Shown: piece by piece, positions 8,551 to 17,370 of the stretch | Layout: each line of letters starts with the position of its first letter | How positions within the stretch are numbered: position 1 is the stretch's first letter | NCBI GenBank assembly: GCA_947569365.1 | Contig: CANOSM010000015.1 | Coordinates: forward strand, 1 to 43,186 | Direction of reading: 5' to 3' | Source of the DNA: an uncultured Clostridium sp. | Lineage (GTDB): Bacteria; Bacillota; Clostridia; TANB77; CAG-508 | DNA length: 43,186 nt | Notes under the pieces: generated by a model | What the model saw: only the letters and a program-made list of their open reading frames with translations | What the model was told of the DNA's origin: nothing | Database searches by the model: none | Position numbers and translations under genes: made by a program

Positions 8551-8700
8551 TTAATCTTTTCCCTTCTGTAAATTATCTAAAATATCATCTGCATTTTTTT
8601 GATTCAATATCTGTTTTGCTTGATTTATTCCTTTTTCTAAATCTTTTTTATCCATATTTGATAATATTTTCATAAGACTTTTTATATCTAAATTTCCCAT
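8551..8700 (-). CDS. 49-residue protein, first gene of the small minus-strand operon
   Basis: A short gene running ATG (8698-8700) to TAA (8551-8553), with a strong Shine-Dalgarno TTAGGAGG 7 bases before the start. The protein begins MGNLDIKSLMKILSNMDKKD and continues as an amphipathic helix rich in Lys, Asp and Gln, ending DNLQKGKD. The excellent ribosome binding site and 1-base spacing to the next gene argue that it is real. It leads a three-gene unit with the 128- and 109-residue proteins. I do not recognise a family; a role in sporulation would be a guess from the company it keeps. Confidence 0.6.
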   Translation of the reverse strand: MGNLDIKSLMKILSNMDKKDLEKGINQAKQILNQKNADDILDNLQKGKD

Positions 8701-9013
8701 AAATAAACCTCCTAAGATAAGTTTATGCTAAATAAAAAAAGATATGTTTATAGTATTTTATGAAATAAAATAAAAAATGTTACTAAAAGAACTAGTAAAA
8801 ATATAATTCACAAAAAGTAGAAAAACTGTGGAAAACTATGTCTAAAAATTAAAACATTAAGAATTAACATAAATGTAATAAAACTATAAATATCAATCTC
8901 CGTAAAAGTGTTTCATAGGACACTTTAATATATATATTGACAGTTTCTTATTTATAATAAAATATTAATATATATAAGTGTATATATTAATTTATTAAGT
9001 GGAGGTTATTTTT
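8701..9013. promoter_or_regulatory. Divergent promoter region between the small operon and A1
   Basis: About 310 bases separate divergent genes. On the plus strand, TCCGTA (8899-8904) and a short hairpin AAGTGT/ACACTT (about 8906-8924) precede TTGACA (8937-8942). The matching -10 box is unclear in the AT-rich sequence that follows. GGAGG just before 9014 is the ribosome binding site of A1. The same TCCGTA then TGACA order recurs before the paralogue A2. Confidence 0.45.
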
Positions 9014-10402
9014 ATGCTAGAAAACAAATGGGTGAAAAAGTTAATAATATTGTCAATCGTTTTGTGTTTAATATTTTCACATTGTAGTGTATTTGCAGCA
9101 GGAATAATAGATCTACCACAAAATAATGAAATACAGAAACTTGAATCAAATATTGAAATATCAGCAAATATTTCATCTAATACAGTACAAAATGTTAATG
9201 AATATGTTGCACAAATAGGAGAAGATGGAATATTTTTTAGTGTAAAACTAAAAGCAAAAGATGGATATATGAAAAATCCAATACTTTCAATTCCAAATTT
9301 AGATGATGAAATATTTGAAATAGATAAATCAAAGCTAAATAGTGAGTTTATACAAAGTATAAATCAAAATGAAATTACAATTTCTCGTTTAGATGATAGT
9401 GAAGAAGTACTAGTTCAAATTCCAATTAAGCTAAAGGAGAATAAATATTATAATCCATATAAAACAAACTCAGATATAGAATTTGTTATTATGGGAACAT
9501 TTGTAGACTTGGACTTAAAACACACAGAAATATCAAAAAGTACAAGTGTAAAACTAGGATGGAATTCAAAAGATGAAAAGATTAATGTTAAATCATATAT
9601 AGAAAAAAGCTTTTCATATATATCAGAAAATAAAAAATATATGCTTGCACAATATTCAATAGATATTGGTTTAGATCAGAACTCTAAAATATTTCCTATA
9701 GAGAGTACATATATAGACTTTGAAGTACCAAAGAATGAGAATTTAGTACCTCAAACAGTAACAGTAGATTCAAAGAGCACTTCTTTTACAAATGGATTAA
9801 TTGGAAATGATGTATCATTTAATAAAAATAATTGGAAATATGAAAATGGAATAGTATATATAAACGTATTAAATAGTCCTGTAGAAGATGAAAATAATAA
9901 ATATATAATTCCTGAAGGAAGTGATAGATATTTAATTACTGTTACATATCTTCTTTCAGGAAAGGAGTTAGAAGTTACAAGTAATATATCAACAAAAGTA
10001 AAACTTTATAATAATGGAACTACAAAAGAAATAGAAAATGCTGGAGAAGCAAAATATGATTTAAGCAAAAGCAGTGGAAGTTTAGTAAGCTATAATGTAA
10101 GTAAAGTAGAATCACAGATAAGTAAGGGAAATATATATGCTAATTATAATCTATATAACAATTATTATGATACTGAATATACAAACTTAATTGATGTAAA
10201 TATATCAAAAGCAGATATAGTAAAAGATATACAGATAAAAGAGCAAGATGAATATTTTGTAGATGGAAATAACGAGAAATATTCAACTTTTTATAATAAT
10301 AAAAATAATACATATTATAAAACTACTAGTTTAAAAAAAGAGAATTTAGATAATATATTAGGTGAAAAACGGTTCACTGAATATATACACCTTAGATGGT
10401 AA
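9014..10402 (+). CDS. Surface protein A1, upstream frame (ends shortly after a +1 frameshift site)
   Basis: This is the N-terminal part of a large exported protein. Residues 1-29 are a signal peptide (VKKLIILSIVLCLIFSH, cleavage near VFA-AG); the rest is beta-rich, Asn/Lys/Ser-rich extracellular sequence. It aligns throughout with the first quarter of paralogue A2 (25910-30970), for example SKGNIYANYNL and DEYF. After the codon AAA at 10367-10369 the frame reads CGG, then 9 unrelated codons, then stops. The A2-like sequence continues in the +1 frame at 10371. Joined there, the product would be 1,725 residues. The start is ATG 9014, since the earlier GTG at 8999 is inside GGAGG. If no shift occurs, the product is a soluble fragment of about 460 residues. 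Confidence 0.85.
   Translation: MLENKWVKKLIILSIVLCLIFSHCSVFAAGIIDLPQNNEIQKLESNIEISANISSNTVQNVNEYVAQIGEDGIFFSVKLKAKDGYMKNPILSIPNLDDEIFEIDKSKLNSEFIQSINQNEITISRLDDSEEVLVQIPIKLKENKYYNPYKTNSDIEFVIMGTFVDLDLKHTEISKSTSVKLGWNSKDEKINVKSYIEKSFSYISENKKYMLAQYSIDIGLDQNSKIFPIESTYIDFEVPKNENLVPQTVTVDSKSTSFTNGLIGNDVSFNKNNWKYENGIVYINVLNSPVEDENNKYIIPEGSDRYLITVTYLLSGKELEVTSNISTKVKLYNNGTTKEIENAGEAKYDLSKSSGSLVSYNVSKVESQISKGNIYANYNLYNNYYDTEYTNLIDVNISKADIVKDIQIKEQDEYFVDGNNEKYSTFYNNKNNTYYKTTSLKKENLDNILGEKRFTEYIHLRW
10361..10381 (+). other. Candidate programmed +1 frameshift site in A1 (AAA CGG TTC)
   Basis: In the incoming frame the codons are GGT GAA AAA CGG TTC ACT. Skipping C10370 gives AAA GGT TCA CTG, which restores a gap-free alignment with paralogue A2 (GEKGSLNIYTLDGK against GKNGNVQILDENNK). 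AGGTGA (10360-10365) resembles a Shine-Dalgarno element placed just before the shift codon, as in the known prfB +1 frameshift. The 9-mer AAACGGTTC is shared exactly with the B1 site. An extra A in the A-run is the alternative reading (GENGS). Confidence 0.7.
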
Positions 10403-13400
10403 AAAATTAATAACTATAGATAAAAGTGTAGAAGCAAATGAAGATGGAAATATAGTAATTAATTATAATACTAAAATAGGAAGAATAATTATAAAAATAG
10501 ATAACCCAGAAAATGAAGGAATATTAAGTATATTAAATACAAAAAACATAGATAAATTAACATATAAAAAAGCTACAGCAATAAAATTAAAAAAGCTTTA
10601 TTCTACATATAGTGCAACTTCTATATACGACACAAAAGTAAAAGATGAATTAGGAAAAATACAAAATGAAATAAGTCTAAAAGAAACAAAATCATCAGCT
10701 GTAGTATCTACAGGAAAAAAAGTATTAAATACTTTAGCTGAAAATAAAGATGTAGAATTAAAAATAGCATTAAATAATTATAACGAAGTAACAGACTTGT
10801 ATAAAAATCCTGTATTTGAAGTTACACTTCCAAAAGAGATTGAGGAAGTAAAAGTAAATAGCATGAACATATTATATGGAAATAACGAGTTTACTATTTC
10901 AAATGTAGAACAGTATAAAAATAAAAAAGGAAATATAATACTTAGAATATTCCTAAAAGGAATGCAAACTAAATATACATTAATTAAACTTACAGAAGGA
11001 ACAAATATAATATTAAACTTGAATATAAAAGTTAATATATATACTCCTTCTACTACAAGTAAAATAACAATGAAATACTATAATGAAGATGCTACAAACT
11101 ATAATAATCCAGTACCATGGTCAATGGATATGGATAAAAATGATAATGTTATTTTAAATGCAAATGGTACATCAGAAGAAAATATATCATTTATAGCTCC
11201 ACAGGGAGTTGTAAGTGGTCAAAAACTATCTAAATATAATGATAAAAATGTTATATACTCAATAAATCAAGGTCCAAAAACAGACAGAATACTAACAAAA
11301 GTTAATAATCAAGTTGTAGATTCAGAAATTATCGTTATGAATAATAGTGAAGAGAAAATGAACAATATATCTATACTAGGAAGAACAGCTTTTATAGGAA
11401 ACAAAACAATTTCTACAAACGAAGATCTAGGGACAAATATAGATACAAAACTTGTATCTGAAATTTCAGAGGTATATGGTGTTTATAAAAGATTTAAAAT
11501 ATATTATTCATCAAATCCAGAAGCTACAAAAGATTTAAATGATAAAAATAATGGATGGATTGAAGAGTTTAAAGCTATTCAAAATGTAAAATCATATTTA
11601 ATAGTATTAGATGAAAGTATAAATGCTGGTGAAATAATAACATTTTCATATAATTTTGAGATACCATCAAATTTAGGATGTGATAGAAAATTATATACTA
11701 CTTTTAATACTTTTTATACTAATGAAAAAGATGAGGTAAACTCAAAAGAAGCAGACATAGTTGGTTTAGAGACAGTAACTACACCAAAAATAAAAACAAA
11801 GATTACTTCAACTGCTGGAAGTACAGTAAGAGAAGGAGAAATAATTGAATATACAATAAAGGTAAAAAATGAAGGAGAAACAATTGCAGAGGATATTAAT
11901 TTCACATTTGATATTCCTAAAAATACAACATATGTAAAATATATACCAGCTACAAATGGAAAAAAAGGATATTATAAAAGACAAGAAGGTATATCAAAAA
12001 TAAATATTGACATAGGAGATATATCTCCACAAGAAGAAAAAGTTTATACATATTTAGTAGAAGTAAATAAAAGTGCTGAAAGAATAAGTGCAGCAACTGT
12101 AAAAGCAACAGCCGAAGGAATGGAACATGGTAGTTCTAAAGAAAAATTGTCAGATACTACAGAGGAGTCTAAAGTAGATGCTCCAGATATGATTTTAACA
12201 TTTGGACAAGAGAGTGAAGGAAAGATTGTAAGAGAAAAATATGATTTAACTTATCATATTGATATAGACAATAATACAAACATTTCGAAAGGAATTACAG
12301 AAGTTAGATATGAAGATGGAACTATATTAAGCTATGATAAGTTTAAAGAAGAGACAGAAAAAGGAGAAGAACATGAAGAAAGAGGAAAGGCTTCTTTTAT
12401 ATATGGTGAAAAGATATCTAATATTATAGTAGAACAAGTAATTCCAAAAGAAGTTACTTTTGAAAAAGCATATATACTTAAATATAATGAAACAATAAAA
12501 GATTATGATAAAGTCGAAGTTGGTATGTATGATGAAAGCACAAGAACTTATAAGTTAAATATAGATGAAATAGAAGCAAACAATAATTATTCATTAACAG
12601 TAGTTTGCAAAACAAACTATATAGGAGATGAGCTTAAAAAAGATATAAGTTCATTTGTAACAGTTAAAGCAGAAAGCTATGAAACATTAACATCAAAAAA
12701 TATATATAATACAATAGGAAGACCAAATATAGAAACTACATTTACTTCTGCAAATACAAATAAGTATGTAAAAGAAAAAGAGAAGATAACATATAAATTA
12801 ACTGCAAAAAACACAGGTGTATTTTCAGCAATTAAATTTACAGTAACAGACATATTACCAAAGGAATTAAAAGGCCTTTCAGGTGAATATTATCTAGAAT
12901 CAGCACCAAGGAATGTAAATAAGATTGATGTTATTACTGGAGGAGATATAAAGGCTACAGTTAATTTAGAAGTTAATGATACATTAGTAGTAAAAATAGT
13001 TACTGAAGCAAAGAAAATATCACAAAAAGAAAAGAAAATAGATAATTATGTAATGATAGATTCTTCTAGTCTACAAAATAAAATAAAAAGTGATACAGTA
13101 ACAAATATTATTCAAAAAGAAGAAGAAAAAAAATCGAATAAAGTAAATAAAGAGAAATTTCCATTAGTTTATACACAGCAAAATAATCAAGAAAGTAATT
13201 ATTATGAAAATAAATATAAAATTACAGGAAAATCATGGATGGATACTAATAAAAATGGAAAAAGAGATCAAAGAGAAAAGAGTCTTTCTAATATAGTAGT
13301 AAAACTTTATAATGCAAATACTAATAAAATTATATTAAAGCAAAAAACAAATTCATCAGGAGATTACATATTTAGCAATTTAAGTCCAGGAAAGTATTAT

Positions 13401-14192
13401 ATAGTATTTTCATTTGATACAAGTAAATATACATTAACAAAATATCAAAAGGAAGGTGTAGATAATTCCTTAAATTCAGATGCTATATTAAACAATTCAC
13501 TAGCAATAACAGATATAATTACAATAAATAGAAGAGATATAGGAAATATTGATATTGGATTAGTAAATGCTCCTAAATTTGATATGTCTTTAAAAAAGAA
13601 TATAAGTAAGATAACCGTATATTCAAATAAAGGAACAAGAGTATATGATTATAATAATGCAACTTTTGGAAAAATAGATATTAAAGCTAAAGAACTATCT
13701 ACTGCAAAGGTATATATGGAATATAAAATAACAGTAAAAAATGATGGAGAAGTGGCAGGAAGTGTAAGAAATATAGTAGATTATATTCCAAAGGGTACAA
13801 TATTTAATACAGAATTAAATAAAGGTTGGTATAAAAATGCAGATGGTAATATTTATAATCCAACATTAAAAGATACATTAATAAATCCAGGAGAAAGAAA
13901 AACAGTTAAAGTAGTTTTAGTAAAACAGATGACAGAAAATAATACAGGTATGATAAGTAATAGTGCTGAGATTGCAGAACTTTATAATGAATTTGGTATA
14001 GAAGATGTTGACTCAAAAGTAGCAAATAGATTAGAAAATGAAGATGACTTTGGAACAGCAGACATTGTTATATCAGTAAAAACAGGAGGACTATTAATAA
14101 ATGGAACAGTAATTATTATATGTATATGTTTAGGAATAGTTTGTGTATACATATTTAAAAAAGTAGTATTAGAAAGAATAAGGAGGTGGTAG
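10362..14192 (+). CDS. Surface protein A1, downstream frame (DUF11/SdrD-like, C-terminal membrane anchor)
   Basis: This frame carries most of A1 and is probably reached only by a +1 shift; its own GTG at 10362 has no independent export signal. Residue numbers are from 10362. DUF11-like repeats start near residue 490 (IIEYTIKVKNEGETIAEDI). An SdrD B-like domain spans about 950-1045 (GKSWMDTNKNGKRDQREKS). A conserved terminal domain starts FDMSLKKNISKI and contains LVKQMTENNTGMISNSAEI. A membrane helix lies at about 1243-1265, followed by the basic tail FKKVVLERIRRW. There is no LPXTG motif, so anchoring is by the helix. All blocks match A2 in order. The gene ends at AGGAGGTGGTAG, which also supplies the ribosome binding site of B1, 1 base later. 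Confidence 0.82.
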   Translation: MKNGSLNIYTLDGKKLITIDKSVEANEDGNIVINYNTKIGRIIIKIDNPENEGILSILNTKNIDKLTYKKATAIKLKKLYSTYSATSIYDTKVKDELGKIQNEISLKETKSSAVVSTGKKVLNTLAENKDVELKIALNNYNEVTDLYKNPVFEVTLPKEIEEVKVNSMNILYGNNEFTISNVEQYKNKKGNIILRIFLKGMQTKYTLIKLTEGTNIILNLNIKVNIYTPSTTSKITMKYYNEDATNYNNPVPWSMDMDKNDNVILNANGTSEENISFIAPQGVVSGQKLSKYNDKNVIYSINQGPKTDRILTKVNNQVVDSEIIVMNNSEEKMNNISILGRTAFIGNKTISTNEDLGTNIDTKLVSEISEVYGVYKRFKIYYSSNPEATKDLNDKNNGWIEEFKAIQNVKSYLIVLDESINAGEIITFSYNFEIPSNLGCDRKLYTTFNTFYTNEKDEVNSKEADIVGLETVTTPKIKTKITSTAGSTVREGEIIEYTIKVKNEGETIAEDINFTFDIPKNTTYVKYIPATNGKKGYYKRQEGISKINIDIGDISPQEEKVYTYLVEVNKSAERISAATVKATAEGMEHGSSKEKLSDTTEESKVDAPDMILTFGQESEGKIVREKYDLTYHIDIDNNTNISKGITEVRYEDGTILSYDKFKEETEKGEEHEERGKASFIYGEKISNIIVEQVIPKEVTFEKAYILKYNETIKDYDKVEVGMYDESTRTYKLNIDEIEANNNYSLTVVCKTNYIGDELKKDISSFVTVKAESYETLTSKNIYNTIGRPNIETTFTSANTNKYVKEKEKITYKLTAKNTGVFSAIKFTVTDILPKELKGLSGEYYLESAPRNVNKIDVITGGDIKATVNLEVNDTLVVKIVTEAKKISQKEKKIDNYVMIDSSSLQNKIKSDTVTNIIQKEEEKKSNKVNKEKFPLVYTQQNNQESNYYENKYKITGKSWMDTNKNGKRDQREKSLSNIVVKLYNANTNKIILKQKTNSSGDYIFSNLSPGKYYIVFSFDTSKYTLTKYQKEGVDNSLNSDAILNNSLAITDIITINRRDIGNIDIGLVNAPKFDMSLKKNISKITVYSNKGTRVYDYNNATFGKIDIKAKELSTAKVYMEYKITVKNDGEVAGSVRNIVDYIPKGTIFNTELNKGWYKNADGNIYNPTLKDTLINPGERKTVKVVLVKQMTENNTGMISNSAEIAELYNEFGIEDVDSKVANRLENEDDFGTADIVISVKTGGLLINGTVIIICICLGIVCVYIFKKVVLERIRRW

Positions 14193-14193
14193 T

Positions 14194-17100
14194 ATGTGTA
14201 ATTATAAAAACAAATTTATCAAGGCTTTAAAAACAATAATAATATCTATAAGTACTATACTACTACTTATGTTAATGTCATTAATAGTAGGTGCTACAAT
14301 AATAAGAAATGGAACAGCAAAGATAGTTAAAGAAAAAAATGATGACATAAAAACTTTAGTTTCATCAATTGATCCAGATCAAGTAAGAGGTGGAAAAGTG
14401 TTTATAAGCTGTTATGAACATGTTTCTTGTAAACCAAGTCCATTTTTCTCACTATTTTGTGATGGTAAAGGTCAAAGACTAACATCTGCTAAAGGTAAAT
14501 ATGACTTTTCTACAGGATTACCAGTAGGTTTTTTAGAGTGTGGTTTTGGAAGAACTGAAAAAACAGATGAAGGAACTAAATTACATTTGTATATTGGGGA
14601 AGGAGAAGAAACACTTTATAAAGGTATTGATTATAGAGAAGAATTTACAATCTCTGACATCAAAGATAAAGGAGCTTCAATAGCAAAAGCAGATAAAGAG
14701 GCAAAAGAAAGAGCAGATGAGCTTATAGGAGAAGGAAAAACAATATCATATGGTTATTATACAGTTGGTGAAGTAAAGGATGCTAAGCCAATAGAAGCAT
14801 GGGTACTGAAAGAAATGAAAGAAAATAAAAGTTATCATAGTAAAGTACAATATGCATGGTGGCTTTGTAGAGAATCAGAAGGAGGTACAAGTGGCAGTGG
14901 ATCTAGTGATTCAACGATAACAATAAAAAATTATGATCCAAATGTTGAAGAAGAAGATAATATTTATTATGTACCAGAGGATCATAAAGGCAATGGAAAC
15001 GCAATATATGCTGAAGCGCAAGCATTTGAGGAATATGTATCAGCAATTTCTGGATCTACTGATCCTGGAACAAACTCAGCTGGATTATTTTCAATGGATT
15101 ATAGAAAAAAGCTAAAACCAATGGATACATCTAATGTTAATGTATTATTTAATGCAGAAAGAAATGTATATATAGTAGGCCCTATTAGTATTGAGTATGT
15201 AAGAAGAGGTACAAAATGTGGTGGAAGAGATGCAGTTGATTTCTGTGGAATAAATGGAGCATCATTAACCTATAGAAATGAAAGTGGTAGTTCTACAAAA
15301 TTAAATTTAAAACATGAATATTATGAAGGAACCAAAGGGTTTAGAATAGTATATGATCATGAAAGAACAATGGCATCTTATGATGTAAATAAATATAGTG
15401 AGTATTCAGCTGGTAATAATTTTTATTATCCATATCCATATAGTGAAGAAAAGTTTTATATAGAAATAGATTACTTAGATGATGTAGTGTCAGTAGAAGA
15501 ATTTGCACTAGACTTCCATTGGGTAAATGCAGGAGCAAAATATGAAGATATAACAGAAGGAAATGCATATATTACAAAATGGGAAGGTGATTATGAATAT
15601 AAGGATACAATAGAACATGTAGATAATAAAGATACACATGGACCATATGATACACCATCTGAATGTCATGAGCATATGCATGAAAGTTATACATTTGATT
15701 ATCAGCTTTGGGGTAAAAAGAAAAGTGTTACAGCAATTGAGACTCAACCTTTAATAAATTGTATATCAACAGTAACAGTAGATTATTTAACAGGAAGTGG
15801 AGGAGACTCTACAGATAGTTCGATAAGTAGTACTGTAATAGGAAAAAATGAAAATATATGGAGTCATTCAAACATAGTAATTGGTTCATCAGAAGATGAA
15901 GAAAAAGATCCACATTCAAGTACAAGTACATCAAGTGATGCATCTATTAACTATAATATAGGAGAAACTGCAGGAGCACTTAGGGTATGTGCAGGTGGAT
16001 GGGATTTAACAACTGAAATAGCAGGATTTGCGTGGCTAGAAGGTATAAAATATGAAAAAGGTACTGCATTTACAGGTGGAAATAGCAAATATGATAAAGA
16101 GCCTGATGAAGAAGGCTTTAAAGATAAAAGAATGAAGAATATAGAAGTAAGGGTATATAAAGTAGTTTATAAGAAAGAAGGAGGGACATATAAGGAAACA
16201 AATAGAACATTAGCAGATGCTTATGGCACAAAAAAGTACAATAAAAATGGTACAGTACTACTTGAGAATAAGTATGATTATAATGATAATAGAATTTATA
16301 CAAATGATAAAGGTGAATATAGGGTATTTTTAAGAGTACCTAGTATAGGTGAAAAAACTCCTAATCAGAAAATAGTTTATGATATAGAATTTATATATGA
16401 TGGACAAACCTATGAGACAGTAGAATATCTAGTAACCACTGGAAAAGACAACATAGCTGATAAAGTAGCAGTATTCCAAAAAATTGCTGAAGATGTCAAA
16501 GGTACAGGAGGAAAAATTGACTATTCAGAATATAAAAATGATTCTTATATAGTGGAAAATCAAAGTTTCAAAGATACAACAAAAAGCGGAGATGTAGTAA
16601 TACCACAGGGTAGACAAAACTTTGATGATAATTTTGTAGAGATATATGGAAATTCAGATTCTAAAATAAAAGATGATAAGACATCAACAGGAAAAGCAAA
16701 GGGACATGATAAGAAAAATAGTAAATATGATGAAAAGATAGATCTATCATATAAAGGAAAAATGTATTCTGAATTAATAGAAGAAAGAGATGACTCAGTA
16801 GATATAGTAAATGAAGAAGATGATAGAGTAGTATCTCAGATAGTTACAAAAGATAGTAATGGTAAAGTACTAGACAAGTATAAATTAGGCTCTAGGACAT
16901 CAACAGGCAGTTTCATGTTACCATATGCAGACTATATATATATAAGACACTATAGTGGTACTATTATGAAAAATGATGTTGATAAATTCTATCAACTTGA
17001 ATCAAGAGGCACAGTACTAGATGGTAAAGAAACATGGTATTATCCAATATATGAATACTTCCATCAAGTAAATATGGGACTAACAAAAAGAGAAGATATT

Positions 17101-17370
17101 GACTTATCAGTTTCTAAAGATTTATATAAGTCAGAAGTTATAGTAAATCAACAAGAAGTAACATATAAATATAATACATTAAGAGACTATGAAAAAGAAG
17201 ATAATGGGGAATATTTAAATACATTAATAAAAATGCAAAGTGTAAACCAAAAGTATAGTTTAGGTTTATATCCATCAGATTTTTATTATAGATCAGATGT
17301 ATATAAAAAGAGTGATAAGGTAGATAGTGATATTGCAAAAATTATACATGATTGGAAGAAACGGTTCTGA
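14194..17370 (+). CDS. Giant surface protein B1, upstream frame (ends at a +1 frameshift site)
   Basis: This is the first half of a very large exported protein, paralogous to B2 (30958-39285). An N-terminal signal or anchor segment lies at about residues 8-33 (LKTIIISISTILLLMLMSLIV). A shared N-terminal domain contains KVQYAWWLCRESEGG near 218. Ser/Gly linkers follow, then an SdrD/Cna-B-like block from about 606 (IAGFAWLEGIKYEKG). Near 480-500 there is a His/Cys-rich segment (PSECHEHMHES) absent from B2. The frame ends AAG AAA CGG TTC TGA at 17356-17370, and the B2-like sequence continues in the +1 frame. With a shift the product is 2,134 residues. Unshifted, it is a 1,058-residue protein without the C-terminal anchor. 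The start ATG follows AAGGAGGTGG that overlaps the A1 stop. Confidence 0.85.
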   Translation: MCNYKNKFIKALKTIIISISTILLLMLMSLIVGATIIRNGTAKIVKEKNDDIKTLVSSIDPDQVRGGKVFISCYEHVSCKPSPFFSLFCDGKGQRLTSAKGKYDFSTGLPVGFLECGFGRTEKTDEGTKLHLYIGEGEETLYKGIDYREEFTISDIKDKGASIAKADKEAKERADELIGEGKTISYGYYTVGEVKDAKPIEAWVLKEMKENKSYHSKVQYAWWLCRESEGGTSGSGSSDSTITIKNYDPNVEEEDNIYYVPEDHKGNGNAIYAEAQAFEEYVSAISGSTDPGTNSAGLFSMDYRKKLKPMDTSNVNVLFNAERNVYIVGPISIEYVRRGTKCGGRDAVDFCGINGASLTYRNESGSSTKLNLKHEYYEGTKGFRIVYDHERTMASYDVNKYSEYSAGNNFYYPYPYSEEKFYIEIDYLDDVVSVEEFALDFHWVNAGAKYEDITEGNAYITKWEGDYEYKDTIEHVDNKDTHGPYDTPSECHEHMHESYTFDYQLWGKKKSVTAIETQPLINCISTVTVDYLTGSGGDSTDSSISSTVIGKNENIWSHSNIVIGSSEDEEKDPHSSTSTSSDASINYNIGETAGALRVCAGGWDLTTEIAGFAWLEGIKYEKGTAFTGGNSKYDKEPDEEGFKDKRMKNIEVRVYKVVYKKEGGTYKETNRTLADAYGTKKYNKNGTVLLENKYDYNDNRIYTNDKGEYRVFLRVPSIGEKTPNQKIVYDIEFIYDGQTYETVEYLVTTGKDNIADKVAVFQKIAEDVKGTGGKIDYSEYKNDSYIVENQSFKDTTKSGDVVIPQGRQNFDDNFVEIYGNSDSKIKDDKTSTGKAKGHDKKNSKYDEKIDLSYKGKMYSELIEERDDSVDIVNEEDDRVVSQIVTKDSNGKVLDKYKLGSRTSTGSFMLPYADYIYIRHYSGTIMKNDVDKFYQLESRGTVLDGKETWYYPIYEYFHQVNMGLTKREDIDLSVSKDLYKSEVIVNQQEVTYKYNTLRDYEKEDNGEYLNTLIKMQSVNQKYSLGLYPSDFYYRSDVYKKSDKVDSDIAKIIHDWKKRF

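Noticed and set aside
10361..10381. Classical -1 slippery heptamer or phase-variable homopolymer
   Set aside because: The required shift is +1, not -1. The A-runs are only five and three bases, too short for typical slipped-strand phase variation.
10361..17370. CGG reassigned to another amino acid (as known in some bacteria)
   Set aside because: Reassignment changes the residue but not the frame. Both genes still need +1 to continue their homology, so it cannot explain the breaks alone, though an unassigned CGG fits well.
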